Assembly (NCBI GenBank): GCA_023667765.1
Contig: JAMOZS010000018.1
Location: forward strand, 1 to 45,233
Direction of reading: 5' to 3'
Length of the DNA stretch: 45,233 nucleotides
From: Roseburia sp.
GTDB lineage: Bacteria > Bacillota > Clostridia > Lachnospirales > Lachnospiraceae
Shown here: in pieces, positions 1 to 7,581 of the stretch
How positions within the stretch are numbered: position 1 is the first letter of the stretch
Layout: the number at the start of each line of letters is the position of its first letter
Translations under genes and position numbers: made by a program
The notes under the pieces: model-generated
What the model was told of the DNA's origin: nothing
The model's database searches: none
The model's input: only the letters and a program-made list of their open reading frames with translations

Positions 1-93
1 ATGGCGGAAGAGCCGAGCGCTGTAGAGCAGGAAGAAATGGCGGAAGAGCCGAGCGCTGTAGAGCAGGAAGAAATGGCGGAAGAGCCGAGCGAC
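1..93 (+). repeat. 36-bp in-frame tandem repeat encoding an acidic linker
   Basis: Bases 1-36 and 37-72 are identical and a third copy starts at 73 and diverges after about 20 bases. Each unit encodes 12 residues rich in Glu. More copies may lie before the window. Confidence 0.85.
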
Positions 94-489
94 ACAGCAC
101 AGGGAGCGGAAGAGTCCGGAATCGAGAATCAAGGTAATGAACTGTCGGAGGACGGAGTTTATACTTCGAAGGAGGATGTCGCATTATATATTTATCTATA
201 TGGACATCTGCCATCAAATTTTATTACCAAAAAGGAGGCGGAGGCTCTGGGATGGGAAGGCGGCTCCCTGGAGCCATATGCGCCGGGGAAATGTATTGGC
301 GGCAGTCGTTTTGGAAATTATGAGGGCTTGTTGCCCGATAAGGACGGGCGTGTCTATACCGAGTGTGATATTGACACATTGGGGGCGGACAGGCGCGGAG
401 CCAGGCGAATCGTATTCTCTAATGACGGGCTGATTTACTATACGGAAGACCATTATGAATCCTTTGAGCTTTTGTATGGGGAGGAATGA
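1..489 (+). CDS. Barnase-type guanyl-specific ribonuclease, 5' end cut by window
   Basis: The C-terminal ~105 residues follow Bacillus barnase closely. Every catalytic position can be placed: K77 (barnase K27), E121 (general base, E73), R132 and R136 (R83, R87) and H151 (general acid, H102). By family this is an RNase that cleaves single-stranded RNA after G, usually exported. Ahead of the domain lies an acidic linker made of a 12-residue unit beginning MAEEPS, two full copies and one partial. The ATG at base 1 lies inside this repeat and sits at the window edge, so the true start, and any signal peptide, is probably upstream. The stop overlaps the barstar-like gene at ATGA. Confident on family; N-terminus unknown. 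Confidence 0.92.
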   Translation: MAEEPSAVEQEEMAEEPSAVEQEEMAEEPSDTAQGAEESGIENQGNELSEDGVYTSKEDVALYIYLYGHLPSNFITKKEAEALGWEGGSLEPYAPGKCIGGSRFGNYEGLLPDKDGRVYTECDIDTLGADRRGARRIVFSNDGLIYYTEDHYESFELLYGEE

Positions 490-491
490 GT

Positions 492-764
492 ATGCGTATT
501 TGTGTATTAGACGGGAGAGATATCAGGGATAAGGAAGCGCTTCATGATATGTTGACTGTCGCATTGAAGCTGCCGGATTGGTATGGTCGGAATATGGACG
601 CTTTATATGACTGCCTGACGGACGTGCAGGAAGAGACAGAGTTTCGGATTCTGCATGAAAGAGAGATGGAGGAGCATTTGGGGAATTATGCCAGGGTATT
701 GAGGGCGGTTATCCGCAGAGCAGCCGAGACGAATCCCAGAATATGCTGGAATATCAACGGATAA
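492..764 (+). CDS. Barstar-family ribonuclease inhibitor
   Basis: A 90-residue protein with the barstar signature WYGRNMDALYDCL. It carries the two Asp residues that in barstar (D35, D39) plug the barnase active site; barstar Y29 is Trp here. Its role is to bind and neutralise the upstream RNase in the cytoplasm. An ATG at 486 overlaps the RNase stop (ATGA), but GGGGAGG at 478-484 is only one base from it. The in-frame ATG at 492 has a 7-base spacer and is preferred. Overlap and order imply translational coupling of toxin and antidote. Confidence 0.9.
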   Translation: MRICVLDGRDIRDKEALHDMLTVALKLPDWYGRNMDALYDCLTDVQEETEFRILHEREMEEHLGNYARVLRAVIRRAAETNPRICWNING

Positions 765-808
765 AAAATATTTTCCTGTAAATCCTGCTTTTCCTTATGG
801 ACTCAATC

Positions 809-817
809 TGCTATAAT
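809..817 (+). promoter_or_regulatory. Extended -10 promoter for the GGDEF gene
   Basis: TGCTATAAT is a perfect extended -10 element 39 bases before the start at 856. The -35 position (789-794) has only a weak TTTTCC. Confidence 0.55.
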
Positions 818-855
818 AAACGATATAAATCCAGTCTCAACGTGAGTGGGGGAAA

Positions 856-2727
856 ATGATGAAACACAAGATTATGATGTTGACCAGTATATGGAAATCA
901 GAATTTGTATGCAGGGTGACAAGCGGTGTACATAGGCGGCTGCAGAGAGATAATTATGACCTGTATATCTTCAATGCGTATGACATGCGGGGAAATGAGA
1001 ACTGTTTTATGCAGGAGCATCGGATTTACAAGCTGCCTGATATCAGTGATTTTGACGGTATTATCATTGCTATTAATTCCGTGGGAACAGAGCATATGGT
1101 CAGGGATATTGTGGAAAGATGCAGAGTCCTGAATAAGCATATCTTCTGTATCGACCAGAAATTTGAGGGAGCATGCTTTGCAGGGATAGATAATTATGCC
1201 TCCATGTATCAGATGGTAGAACATATGATTCAAGTTCATGGCTGCAAAATCTTTAATTATCTGGGCGGCCCCGAGCTGCATGACGAGAACAAACAGCGGT
1301 ATCAGGCTTTTTGTGATTGTCTGGAAAAGTATCATCTGGAGATAGCGCCGGAGCGGGTATCCCACAGGGGATTTCTGTTATCGGACGGAAGACGGGCTTA
1401 TCAGGACTGGAAGAAAAAGAATCTGCATTTACCGGATGTTGTAATCTGCGCCAATGATGAAATGGCGCTGGGCTATAGTCTTACAGCTCAGGAGGACGGA
1501 TTACGTGCCCCTGAGGATTATAAAATTACGGGTTTTGACAATATGGAGGACGGCCAGAATAATTTTCCGTCCATATCCAGCATACAGCGTAACTGGGAAG
1601 AACTTGGGTATCGGAGCGCCGATATTCTGATGGAAAGTATTCAGGGCAGACAAAAGCTGCAGGATATTTATATTTCCGGAGGCTGTGTATTGAATGAGAG
1701 CTGCGGCTGTATGGCAGGTGTGCGGAATGCCCGCAGAGCATTTACACAGCTGTATCAGGAAATGAAAGGGAAAGAGGTAGAGGAGGAGAATCAGAGAAGT
1801 GTGAGACAGCTTCTCTGCGAATGTGAGGATGAGCAGGAGTTGCAGGAAAGACTGATTTTTAGCTGTGACTTTTTGAAGATTTCGGAGGTTGCTATCTGTA
1901 TCAATCAATATCAGGACGGGGAGGAAGGAATAAGGGATTTTGCCTCGAGGGTACGTGTGTTGAGCGGTGGCGTCAGTGAGGAAATAGATACGCACAGGCA
2001 GCTGGTACCGACGAAGTGGCTGGAGGCGGAGGATTCTCAAATTTATCTGTTTGGCTCATTATATTGTGGCAGGAATGCCTCCGGTTATTGTGTGATGCAT
2101 TATGAGCCGGATTTTCTGGCAAACAGAATGCATAAAACCTTCCTTGAGAGCATTGGCCTGTCTCTGGACAGTATTCTGCGGAGAAAGGAGCTCAACGAAT
2201 CCAATATTAAGCTGAGTAAATTATATATACAGGATTCGCTGACCGGTTTATATAACCGATTTGGCTATAAGCAGGAGGGAACAAGGTTCTTTCAAGCTCA
2301 TAAGGGAGCGGTGTATATGGCCTTTCTGGATGTGGACGGCTTGAAAAACATCAATGATATCTATGGTCACGCGATTGGTGATTTAGCTATTTGCGGTGTG
2401 GCGGAGGCGATGCGGGAAGTGTTTAAGGAGGGGCAGGTATTGGTGCGCATGGGCGGCGATGAATTTCTTGTCATCGGAGCCATGACGGAAGATGTGGATT
2501 TTGAGGAGAAACAGCAGCGCATCGGACTGTATTTGGAGCATTACAGCGAGGAAAAAAGACTTCCGTTATTATTGCAGGCAAGTATGGGCTTTGTTTGGAA
2601 TGATACGGATGACGACAATATGGAATTGTTGGTGCAGAAAGCCGACAATCAAATGTATCTGATAAAGCAGCAGAGGAAGCGGGAAAAGAAACGGAAGAAA
2701 GAACCGGAAACGATAAAAGAGGAATAA
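856..2727 (+). CDS. LacI-fold sugar-binding sensor fused to GGDEF diguanylate cyclase
   Basis: Residues ~1-285 resemble the periplasmic-binding-like effector domain of LacI/GalR regulators, but the DNA-binding helix-turn-helix is absent and the protein begins directly in the ligand domain. A middle region (~290-455) of unknown fold follows, then a GGDEF domain starting near DSLTGLYNR with the active-site loop GGDEF at 533-537. It should make cyclic di-GMP from GTP. The inhibitory RxxD site upstream of GGDEF is replaced by KEGQ, so feedback inhibition is not expected. No membrane segment is visible, which suggests a cytoplasmic sensor for a small ligand, perhaps a sugar (inferred). A second ATG at 859 is an equally good start. 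Confidence 0.85.
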   Translation: MMKHKIMMLTSIWKSEFVCRVTSGVHRRLQRDNYDLYIFNAYDMRGNENCFMQEHRIYKLPDISDFDGIIIAINSVGTEHMVRDIVERCRVLNKHIFCIDQKFEGACFAGIDNYASMYQMVEHMIQVHGCKIFNYLGGPELHDENKQRYQAFCDCLEKYHLEIAPERVSHRGFLLSDGRRAYQDWKKKNLHLPDVVICANDEMALGYSLTAQEDGLRAPEDYKITGFDNMEDGQNNFPSISSIQRNWEELGYRSADILMESIQGRQKLQDIYISGGCVLNESCGCMAGVRNARRAFTQLYQEMKGKEVEEENQRSVRQLLCECEDEQELQERLIFSCDFLKISEVAICINQYQDGEEGIRDFASRVRVLSGGVSEEIDTHRQLVPTKWLEAEDSQIYLFGSLYCGRNASGYCVMHYEPDFLANRMHKTFLESIGLSLDSILRRKELNESNIKLSKLYIQDSLTGLYNRFGYKQEGTRFFQAHKGAVYMAFLDVDGLKNINDIYGHAIGDLAICGVAEAMREVFKEGQVLVRMGGDEFLVIGAMTEDVDFEEKQQRIGLYLEHYSEEKRLPLLLQASMGFVWNDTDDDNMELLVQKADNQMYLIKQQRKREKKRKKEPETIKEE

Positions 2728-2734
2728 TGTAAAA

Positions 2735-3382
2735 ATGACAAAGAAGCAGCGAGCTTTGGAGATTATCGAGAGGCTGAAAAAGGAATATCCGGATGCAGGT
2801 TGTACGCTGGATTATGATGAAGCCTGGAAACTGTTGGTCAGTGTTCGACTGGCGGCTCAATGTACGGACGCCCGGGTAAATGTTGTGGTAGAAGGACTTT
2901 TTGAAAAGTACCCAAGCGTGGACGCCCTGGCGGAGGCAGAGGTTTCCGAGATAGAGAAAATAGTTCATCCCTGCGGTTTGGGGAATAGCAAGGCCCGGGA
3001 TATCAGCGCCTGTATGAAAATGCTCAGAGACGAATACGGAGGCAAAGTGCCCGGAGAGTTTGAGGCTTTGCTCAAGCTTCCCGGAGTGGGAAGGAAGAGC
3101 GCCAATCTGGTGATGGGGGATGTGTTCGGGAAACCGGCTATTGTGACGGATACCCATTGCATACGTCTGGTAAACCGTATGGGTTTGGTGGACGGCATCA
3201 AGGAGCCTGCCAAGGTGGAAAAGGAGCTTTGGAAAATAATTCCCCCTGAGGAGGGCAGCGATTTCTGTCACAGACTGGTATATCATGGCAGAGAAATCTG
3301 CACGGCCCGTACAAAGCCCTATTGTGACAGATGCTGTTTGCAGGATATCTGTAAAAAGGCGGGGCTGTCAGAGAAGAGATGA
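2735..3382 (+). CDS. nth: Endonuclease III (DNA glycosylase/AP lyase)
   Basis: A 215-residue HhH-GPD protein that removes oxidised pyrimidines and nicks abasic sites in base excision repair. The helix-hairpin-helix LPGVGRKSANLV carries catalytic K121, and D139 follows in VTDTHC, matching E. coli K120/D138. The C-terminal iron-sulfur cysteines are C189, C197, C200 and C206, giving C-X7-C-X2-C-X5-C, one residue longer in the first gap than the usual X6. It starts 7 bases after the GGDEF gene and is probably cotranscribed. Normal length for the family. Confidence 0.95.
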   Translation: MTKKQRALEIIERLKKEYPDAGCTLDYDEAWKLLVSVRLAAQCTDARVNVVVEGLFEKYPSVDALAEAEVSEIEKIVHPCGLGNSKARDISACMKMLRDEYGGKVPGEFEALLKLPGVGRKSANLVMGDVFGKPAIVTDTHCIRLVNRMGLVDGIKEPAKVEKELWKIIPPEEGSDFCHRLVYHGREICTARTKPYCDRCCLQDICKKAGLSEKR

Positions 3383-3487
3383 GTGTGTTTCAAGCGGAGG
3401 GTGTAGCGGGAGAAGCGTTTTTATGCATGTGTGTCGTTATCAGGAATGCTGCATATAATAGAGCAATGACCTGTTTAGGGGACTTAC

Positions 3488-4624
3488 ATGAGTATTTATG
3501 TGGTTTCATCAGAGGATACGGTAGACCGTATTGCGGCTGCAACCAATACAGAGGTGCAGCAGATTATTTATGACAATCAATTGGTTTATCCTTATGAGCT
3601 TGCCTTAGGGCAGGCTCTTTATATTGCCGAGCCGGAGAGGCTTGCCACTCGCAGCATATATGTCGGAGGTTATGCGTACCCTTTTATCAGCGAATGGGTG
3701 CTTGACCAGACGCTGCCATATCTTTCGGAGCTGCCTGTCTTTTCTTATGGCTTTTCCCGGGAGGGGGTTTTGATTGCGCCTTTGTGGGAGGATGAATGGC
3801 TGATAGAGGCGGCGTTAAACTATGGCACCAGACCGATACTCACCCTGACGCCTTTTGATGCAAGCGGTAATTTTAACAATAATCTGATTCATTCCGTGGT
3901 GAACAACAGCTCCTATGCCCAGACGCTGATAGAGGAATTGGTTATCATCATGGGACAGAAGGGATACCAGGGGGTGGATATTGATTTTGAATACATTCTG
4001 GCAGAGGACAGGGATGCCTTTACTACCTTTGTGGGAAGAGTGGCAGAGGTGATGAGAGGTTATGGCTATACGACCTCCGTAGCGCTGGCGCCCAAAACCA
4101 GCGCAGACCAGCAAGGGCTTCTATATCAGGGAAAGGATTACGCGGCCTTGGGAGCGGTTGCGGATTATGTGCTGCTTATGACCTATGAATGGGGTTATAC
4201 CTATGGGCCTCCTATGGCGATAGCGCCGATTCATCAGGTGCGCAGAGTTGTGGAGTACGCTTTGACGGAAATCCCGGCAGAGAAGATAAATCTTGGGATT
4301 CCCAATTATGGCTATGATTGGCCTCTGCCCTATGAGAGAGGGGTGACGAAGGCGCAGACGCTGGGTAATATACAGGCGGTTCGACTGGCGGTCTCTCAGG
4401 GAGCGGAAATCCTGTTTGATGAGTTGGCGCAAAGTCCTTATTTTCGTTATACCGAGAACGGTAGGGAGCATGAGGTATGGTTTGAGGATGTGCGCAGTCT
4501 GAACGCCAAATTCAACCTGATAGAGGAATATGGTTTAAGAGGCTGCGGCTACTGGCAGATTATGCAGTGGTTTCGGGCAAATTGGCTTCAGCTGCAGTCG
4601 AGATTTTATATTATCAAAGAGTAA
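3488..4624 (+). CDS. LysM plus GH18 hydrolase, spore cortex-lytic type (SleL/YaaH-like)
   Basis: One LysM peptidoglycan-binding motif occupies residues ~1-47 and a glycosyl hydrolase 18 domain fills the rest. The catalytic signature DxDxE is D164-I-D166-F-E168, E168 being the proton donor. B. subtilis YaaH/SleL-type enzymes are N-acetylglucosaminidases that act on spore cortex fragments and usually carry two LysM units; only one is present. No signal peptide is visible, as is common for spore-targeted members. Spore role is inferred from family and the nearby sporulation genes. Confidence 0.85.
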   Translation: MSIYVVSSEDTVDRIAAATNTEVQQIIYDNQLVYPYELALGQALYIAEPERLATRSIYVGGYAYPFISEWVLDQTLPYLSELPVFSYGFSREGVLIAPLWEDEWLIEAALNYGTRPILTLTPFDASGNFNNNLIHSVVNNSSYAQTLIEELVIIMGQKGYQGVDIDFEYILAEDRDAFTTFVGRVAEVMRGYGYTTSVALAPKTSADQQGLLYQGKDYAALGAVADYVLLMTYEWGYTYGPPMAIAPIHQVRRVVEYALTEIPAEKINLGIPNYGYDWPLPYERGVTKAQTLGNIQAVRLAVSQGAEILFDELAQSPYFRYTENGREHEVWFEDVRSLNAKFNLIEEYGLRGCGYWQIMQWFRANWLQLQSRFYIIKE

Positions 4625-4672
4625 CGGCCTGTAAAATAACTGCCCCGAATACTCCCCAAAAGGGAGAATATA

Positions 4673-4681
4673 TGTTACAAT
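4673..4681 (+). promoter_or_regulatory. Extended -10 promoter
   Basis: TGTTACAAT lies 30 bases before the serine hydrolase start, with AAGGAG at 4699-4704. No good -35 is seen, as is usual for extended -10 promoters. Confidence 0.5.
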
Positions 4682-4711
4682 ACAGAAAACGTGTATTGAA
4701 AGGAGCGGTTT

Positions 4712-5836
4712 ATGAAACGGGAAGCGATTACAGAATATCTTGATTCCCTTTTGGAAAGGGGGATTCCCAGCGTAGATTGTATTATCTATAAGGGACATCA
4801 GCAGATTTACCGTCATATGAACGGCACGGTCGATGGAGGGCGCAGCAAAAGGATTCAGGGAGATGAGCGGTATTTGATGTTTTCTATGACCAAGGTAATG
4901 ACGATGACAGCGGTGATGCAGCTGGTGGAGCAGGGAAAGATAGATTTGGAGGAGGAGGTGTCCCGGTATCTGCCCGCCTATGGAAAGCTCACTGTGGAGA
5001 GGAACGGCAGAGTGGAGACGCTTTCTGCGCCTCTCAAAATCAAGCATCTGCTTTCCATGCAGTCAGGCCTTGATTATGATTTGGAGAGACCGGGTATTTT
5101 GCGGGTGCTTAAGGAGAAGGGGGCGATGGCATCCACCAGGGAATTAGTGGATTCGTTTGTGGAAACTCCTTTGAAATTTGTGCCGGGAGAGCATTTTATG
5201 TACAGCTTAAGTCATGATGTGGCAGCTGCGGTGGTTGAGGTGGTTTCGGGAATGCGATTTGGCGACTGGATGAAGGAGAAGATTTGGGAGCCCCTGCAAA
5301 TGAAGGATACCTTCTTTGCCGCGCCTGTCAATGAGAATACAGAGAGACTGGCCACACAGTTTATCTGTGAGGAAAATGGCGCTATTGTTCCTATGGAGCC
5401 CACCTGTAATTATCAGCTTTCGGAGAAGTATGAGAGCGGCGGGGCAGGGCTTATCAGCTGTACGGAGGATTATGCGGCGCTTGCGGATACCCTGGCCTGC
5501 GGGGGAATCAGTAAAGAGGGCAGGCGCATCCTGAAGCCGGAAAGCATTGCCCTGATGAAGAAAAATTTGCTGGGGAAGGCCTCTTTAAAGGATTTGGCAG
5601 AAAATATGGGGCGGACGGGCTATGGATATGGCTGCGGCGTTCAGGTATTGATGCATCCCGAGCTGATTCAGGCGAAAGCGCCGGCAGGAGTATTCGGCTG
5701 GGACGGAGCCGCCGGCAGCTGTATTATTATGGACACGGAGTCAGAGCTTTCCCTGGTGTATGTGCAACATGTAAGGAACTGCGGGATGGCTTATGGAGAG
5801 ATACATCCAAGGCTCAGGGACTTGATGTATCTGTAG
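4712..5836 (+). CDS. Serine hydrolase of the beta-lactamase/esterase EstB family
   Basis: A 374-residue class C beta-lactamase-like protein (COG1680). The nucleophile motif SxxK is S58-M-T-K61. The second motif is Y164-S-L, where Asn of YxN is lost, and the third motif region is W330-D-G332 within a Gly-rich strand, as in EstB-type esterases rather than true beta-lactamases. No signal peptide is seen, so a cytoplasmic esterase or peptidase is more likely than an antibiotic resistance enzyme; the substrate cannot be told. It has its own promoter and AAGGAG site 7 bases before the ATG. Confidence 0.85.
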   Translation: MKREAITEYLDSLLERGIPSVDCIIYKGHQQIYRHMNGTVDGGRSKRIQGDERYLMFSMTKVMTMTAVMQLVEQGKIDLEEEVSRYLPAYGKLTVERNGRVETLSAPLKIKHLLSMQSGLDYDLERPGILRVLKEKGAMASTRELVDSFVETPLKFVPGEHFMYSLSHDVAAAVVEVVSGMRFGDWMKEKIWEPLQMKDTFFAAPVNENTERLATQFICEENGAIVPMEPTCNYQLSEKYESGGAGLISCTEDYAALADTLACGGISKEGRRILKPESIALMKKNLLGKASLKDLAENMGRTGYGYGCGVQVLMHPELIQAKAPAGVFGWDGAAGSCIIMDTESELSLVYVQHVRNCGMAYGEIHPRLRDLMYL

Positions 5837-5864
5837 AGACAGGCCTGTGACAGAAGTCGCCTTT

Positions 5865-5918
5865 AGCGATGGATTGTAATCCGCTGAGGACAAAGGGGGA
5901 TTACTGCGATAAATCGCT
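5865..5918 (+). promoter_or_regulatory. Foldable RNA leader of pdp with alternative pairings
   Basis: AGCGAT (5865-5870) can pair with ATCGCT (5913-5918), and inside it GTAATCC (5876-5882) with GGATTAC (5898-5904). Competing local hairpins exist: GGATT/AATCC at 5871-5882 and GCGAT-AA-ATCGC at 5906-5917. The block ends 8 bases before the pdp ribosome binding site. No known riboswitch class recognised. Confidence 0.4.
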
Positions 5919-5935
5919 TAGAAATGAGGATTATT

Positions 5936-7240
5936 ATGAGAATGTATGACATCATTATGAAGAAGCGAAACGGCGGGGAATTAAGCCGGGAGGAAATAGA
6001 ATTTTTTGTGAAAAATTATACCTGCGGACAGATTCCGGATTATCAGGCGGCGGCATTGATGATGGCGGTTTACTTCCGGAAGATGACGGAGGAAGAGACG
6101 CTGGCGCTTACCATGGCTATGGCTCATAGCGGAGATATGCTGGATTTATCGGAGATTCAGGGCATTAAGGTGGATAAGCACAGCACCGGAGGCGTGGGGG
6201 ACAAGACCTCCATTGCCTTGATTCCCATGGTGGCGGCATGCGGTATTCCCGTGGCAAAGATGAGCGGGCGGGGACTTGGCCATACGGGCGGTACTATCGA
6301 TAAGCTGGAAAGCTTTCCCGGATTTCACACGGCGCTTACCAGAGAACAGTTTATCGGGAATGTGAACAGAATCGGTATCGCTATTATGGGACAGACTGCG
6401 GATTTGGCCCCGGCGGACAAGAAACTGTATGCCTTGCGGGATGTGACGGCTACGGTGGACAATCTGTCGCTGATTGCCAGCTCTATTATGAGTAAAAAGC
6501 TGGCGGCCGGGGCAGACGCCATTGTGCTGGACGTAAAGACCGGCAGCGGCGCCTTTATGAAAAGGCCGGAGGATTCCTTTGCGCTGGCTGAAGAGATGGT
6601 GAAAATCGGAAATAACGCCGGCAGGGAAACTATCGCGGTGATATCAGATATGGATCAGCCCTTAGGCCGGGCGGTGGGAAATGCTCTGGAGGTGAAAGAG
6701 GCCATTGCTATGTTAAACGGAGACGGGCCCGAGGATTTCCTTACATTGTGTCTTACCCTGGGAGTGCAGATGCTTCTGGCAGGAGGCAGAGCTCGTACAA
6801 AAGAGGAGGCGGAGGCCATGCTGAGGGCGGTGATTACAGACGGCAGCGCTCTTAGGAAGCTTGGGGAATTTGTGGAAGCCCAGGGGGGCGAGCCGGAGGC
6901 CGTTTATGATACCGACAGGCTGCCCGGAGCAAAGATAATAAGGGAAGTTCCCGCGCCAAAGGAGGGTTATATCAGTCAATTGGTCTGTGACGAGATTGGC
7001 CGCTGCTCGCTGCTTTTGGGAGGCGGCCGGGAGACGAAGGACAGTGTGATTGACCTTGGCGTAGGTCTGATATTGCAGAAAAAGGCAGGGGATAAAGTAA
7101 AGGCAGGGGAGACGCTGGCGGTACTTTACGCCAATGATGAAGGGCGCTGTCAGGCAGCTGCCGAGCAGTTTCTCAAAGCCTGCGTTATTTCGGGTAAGGC
7201 TCCCGAGCCCCGGCCTCTCATCAGGGGAATTATCCGCTGA
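5936..7240 (+). CDS. pdp: Pyrimidine-nucleoside phosphorylase
   Basis: Splits uridine, deoxyuridine or thymidine with phosphate into base and (deoxy)ribose 1-phosphate for nucleoside salvage. The family signature KMSGRGLGHTGGTIDKLES and the phosphate-binding KVDKHSTGGVGD stretch are intact, and the protein aligns end to end with B. subtilis Pdp. An ATG at 5924 is possible, but the one at 5936 matches the family N-terminus (MRMYDII) and has GAGGA 5 bases upstream. The 434-residue length is normal. It is followed 20 bases later by the sporulation gene yqfC, which has its own putative promoter inside the gap. Confidence 0.95.
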   Translation: MRMYDIIMKKRNGGELSREEIEFFVKNYTCGQIPDYQAAALMMAVYFRKMTEEETLALTMAMAHSGDMLDLSEIQGIKVDKHSTGGVGDKTSIALIPMVAACGIPVAKMSGRGLGHTGGTIDKLESFPGFHTALTREQFIGNVNRIGIAIMGQTADLAPADKKLYALRDVTATVDNLSLIASSIMSKKLAAGADAIVLDVKTGSGAFMKRPEDSFALAEEMVKIGNNAGRETIAVISDMDQPLGRAVGNALEVKEAIAMLNGDGPEDFLTLCLTLGVQMLLAGGRARTKEEAEAMLRAVITDGSALRKLGEFVEAQGGEPEAVYDTDRLPGAKIIREVPAPKEGYISQLVCDEIGRCSLLLGGGRETKDSVIDLGVGLILQKKAGDKVKAGETLAVLYANDEGRCQAAAEQFLKACVISGKAPEPRPLIRGIIR

Positions 7241-7255
7241 GAGAACGCATATAAT
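7227..7255 (+). promoter_or_regulatory. Sigma-E-like sporulation promoter for yqfC
   Basis: GAATTAT at 7227-7233 and CATATAAT at 7248-7255, 14 bases apart, differ by one base each from the sigma-E pattern (kmATAww, then CATACAAT). B. subtilis yqfC is a sigma-E gene. The predicted transcript would begin at about the yqfC ATG. Confidence 0.45.
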
Positions 7256-7260
7256 GTGGC

Positions 7261-7548
7261 ATGAAGAAAAAAATATTAAAACCCGTATCCGTACAAAAGG
7301 AGAATTTAATTGACACATTAAAGCTTCCCAAGGACGTGTGCATGGGAGCCCTGAGCGTGACTCTTACAGGTAATAGAGAGGCCTGGATTGAGAACTACAG
7401 GGGGATTCTGGAATATACGGATAAGCTGATACTATTGCAGACGAAATCCTGTCAGGTCTGCTTTGAGGGAAACAGGCTGTCTATTGATTATTATACCAAT
7501 GAGGATATGAAAATCAGCGGTAATATCTGCAGCGTGCGCTATTTGTAA
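7261..7548 (+). CDS. yqfC: Sporulation protein YqfC
   Basis: A 95-residue YabP/YqfC-family protein, conserved next to yqfD in endospore formers and made in the mother cell; its biochemical role is unknown. The core ELPKDV-like start, TLTGNREAWIENYRGI and the C-terminal strands match the family. The ATG at 7261 has no clear Shine-Dalgarno sequence. An AAGGAG at 7297-7302 lies 6 bases before an in-frame ATT at 7309, so the exact start is uncertain. Confidence 0.85.
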   Translation: MKKKILKPVSVQKENLIDTLKLPKDVCMGALSVTLTGNREAWIENYRGILEYTDKLILLQTKSCQVCFEGNRLSIDYYTNEDMKISGNICSVRYL

Positions 7549-7581
7549 TAGCATGAAAACAATCGAAGCATGGGGTTTGAC

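Noticed and set aside
2471-3286. 271-codon minus-strand ORF across the GGDEF and nth genes
   Set aside because: Antisense to two clear genes, with no recognisable protein features; the same holds for the long minus-strand frames at 39079-39921 and 44269-45075.
3452-3460. CATATAATA, a possible sporulation-type -10 before the GH18 gene
   Set aside because: No sigma-E or sigma-K -35 at the right distance, so I did not list it as a promoter.
3379-3573. 65-codon ORF overlapping the start of the GH18 gene
   Set aside because: It overlaps the LysM gene in another frame, has no binding site or family likeness, and mixed composition.
4712-5836. Antibiotic beta-lactamase
   Set aside because: No signal peptide and YxN/KTG motifs altered as in esterase-type members.
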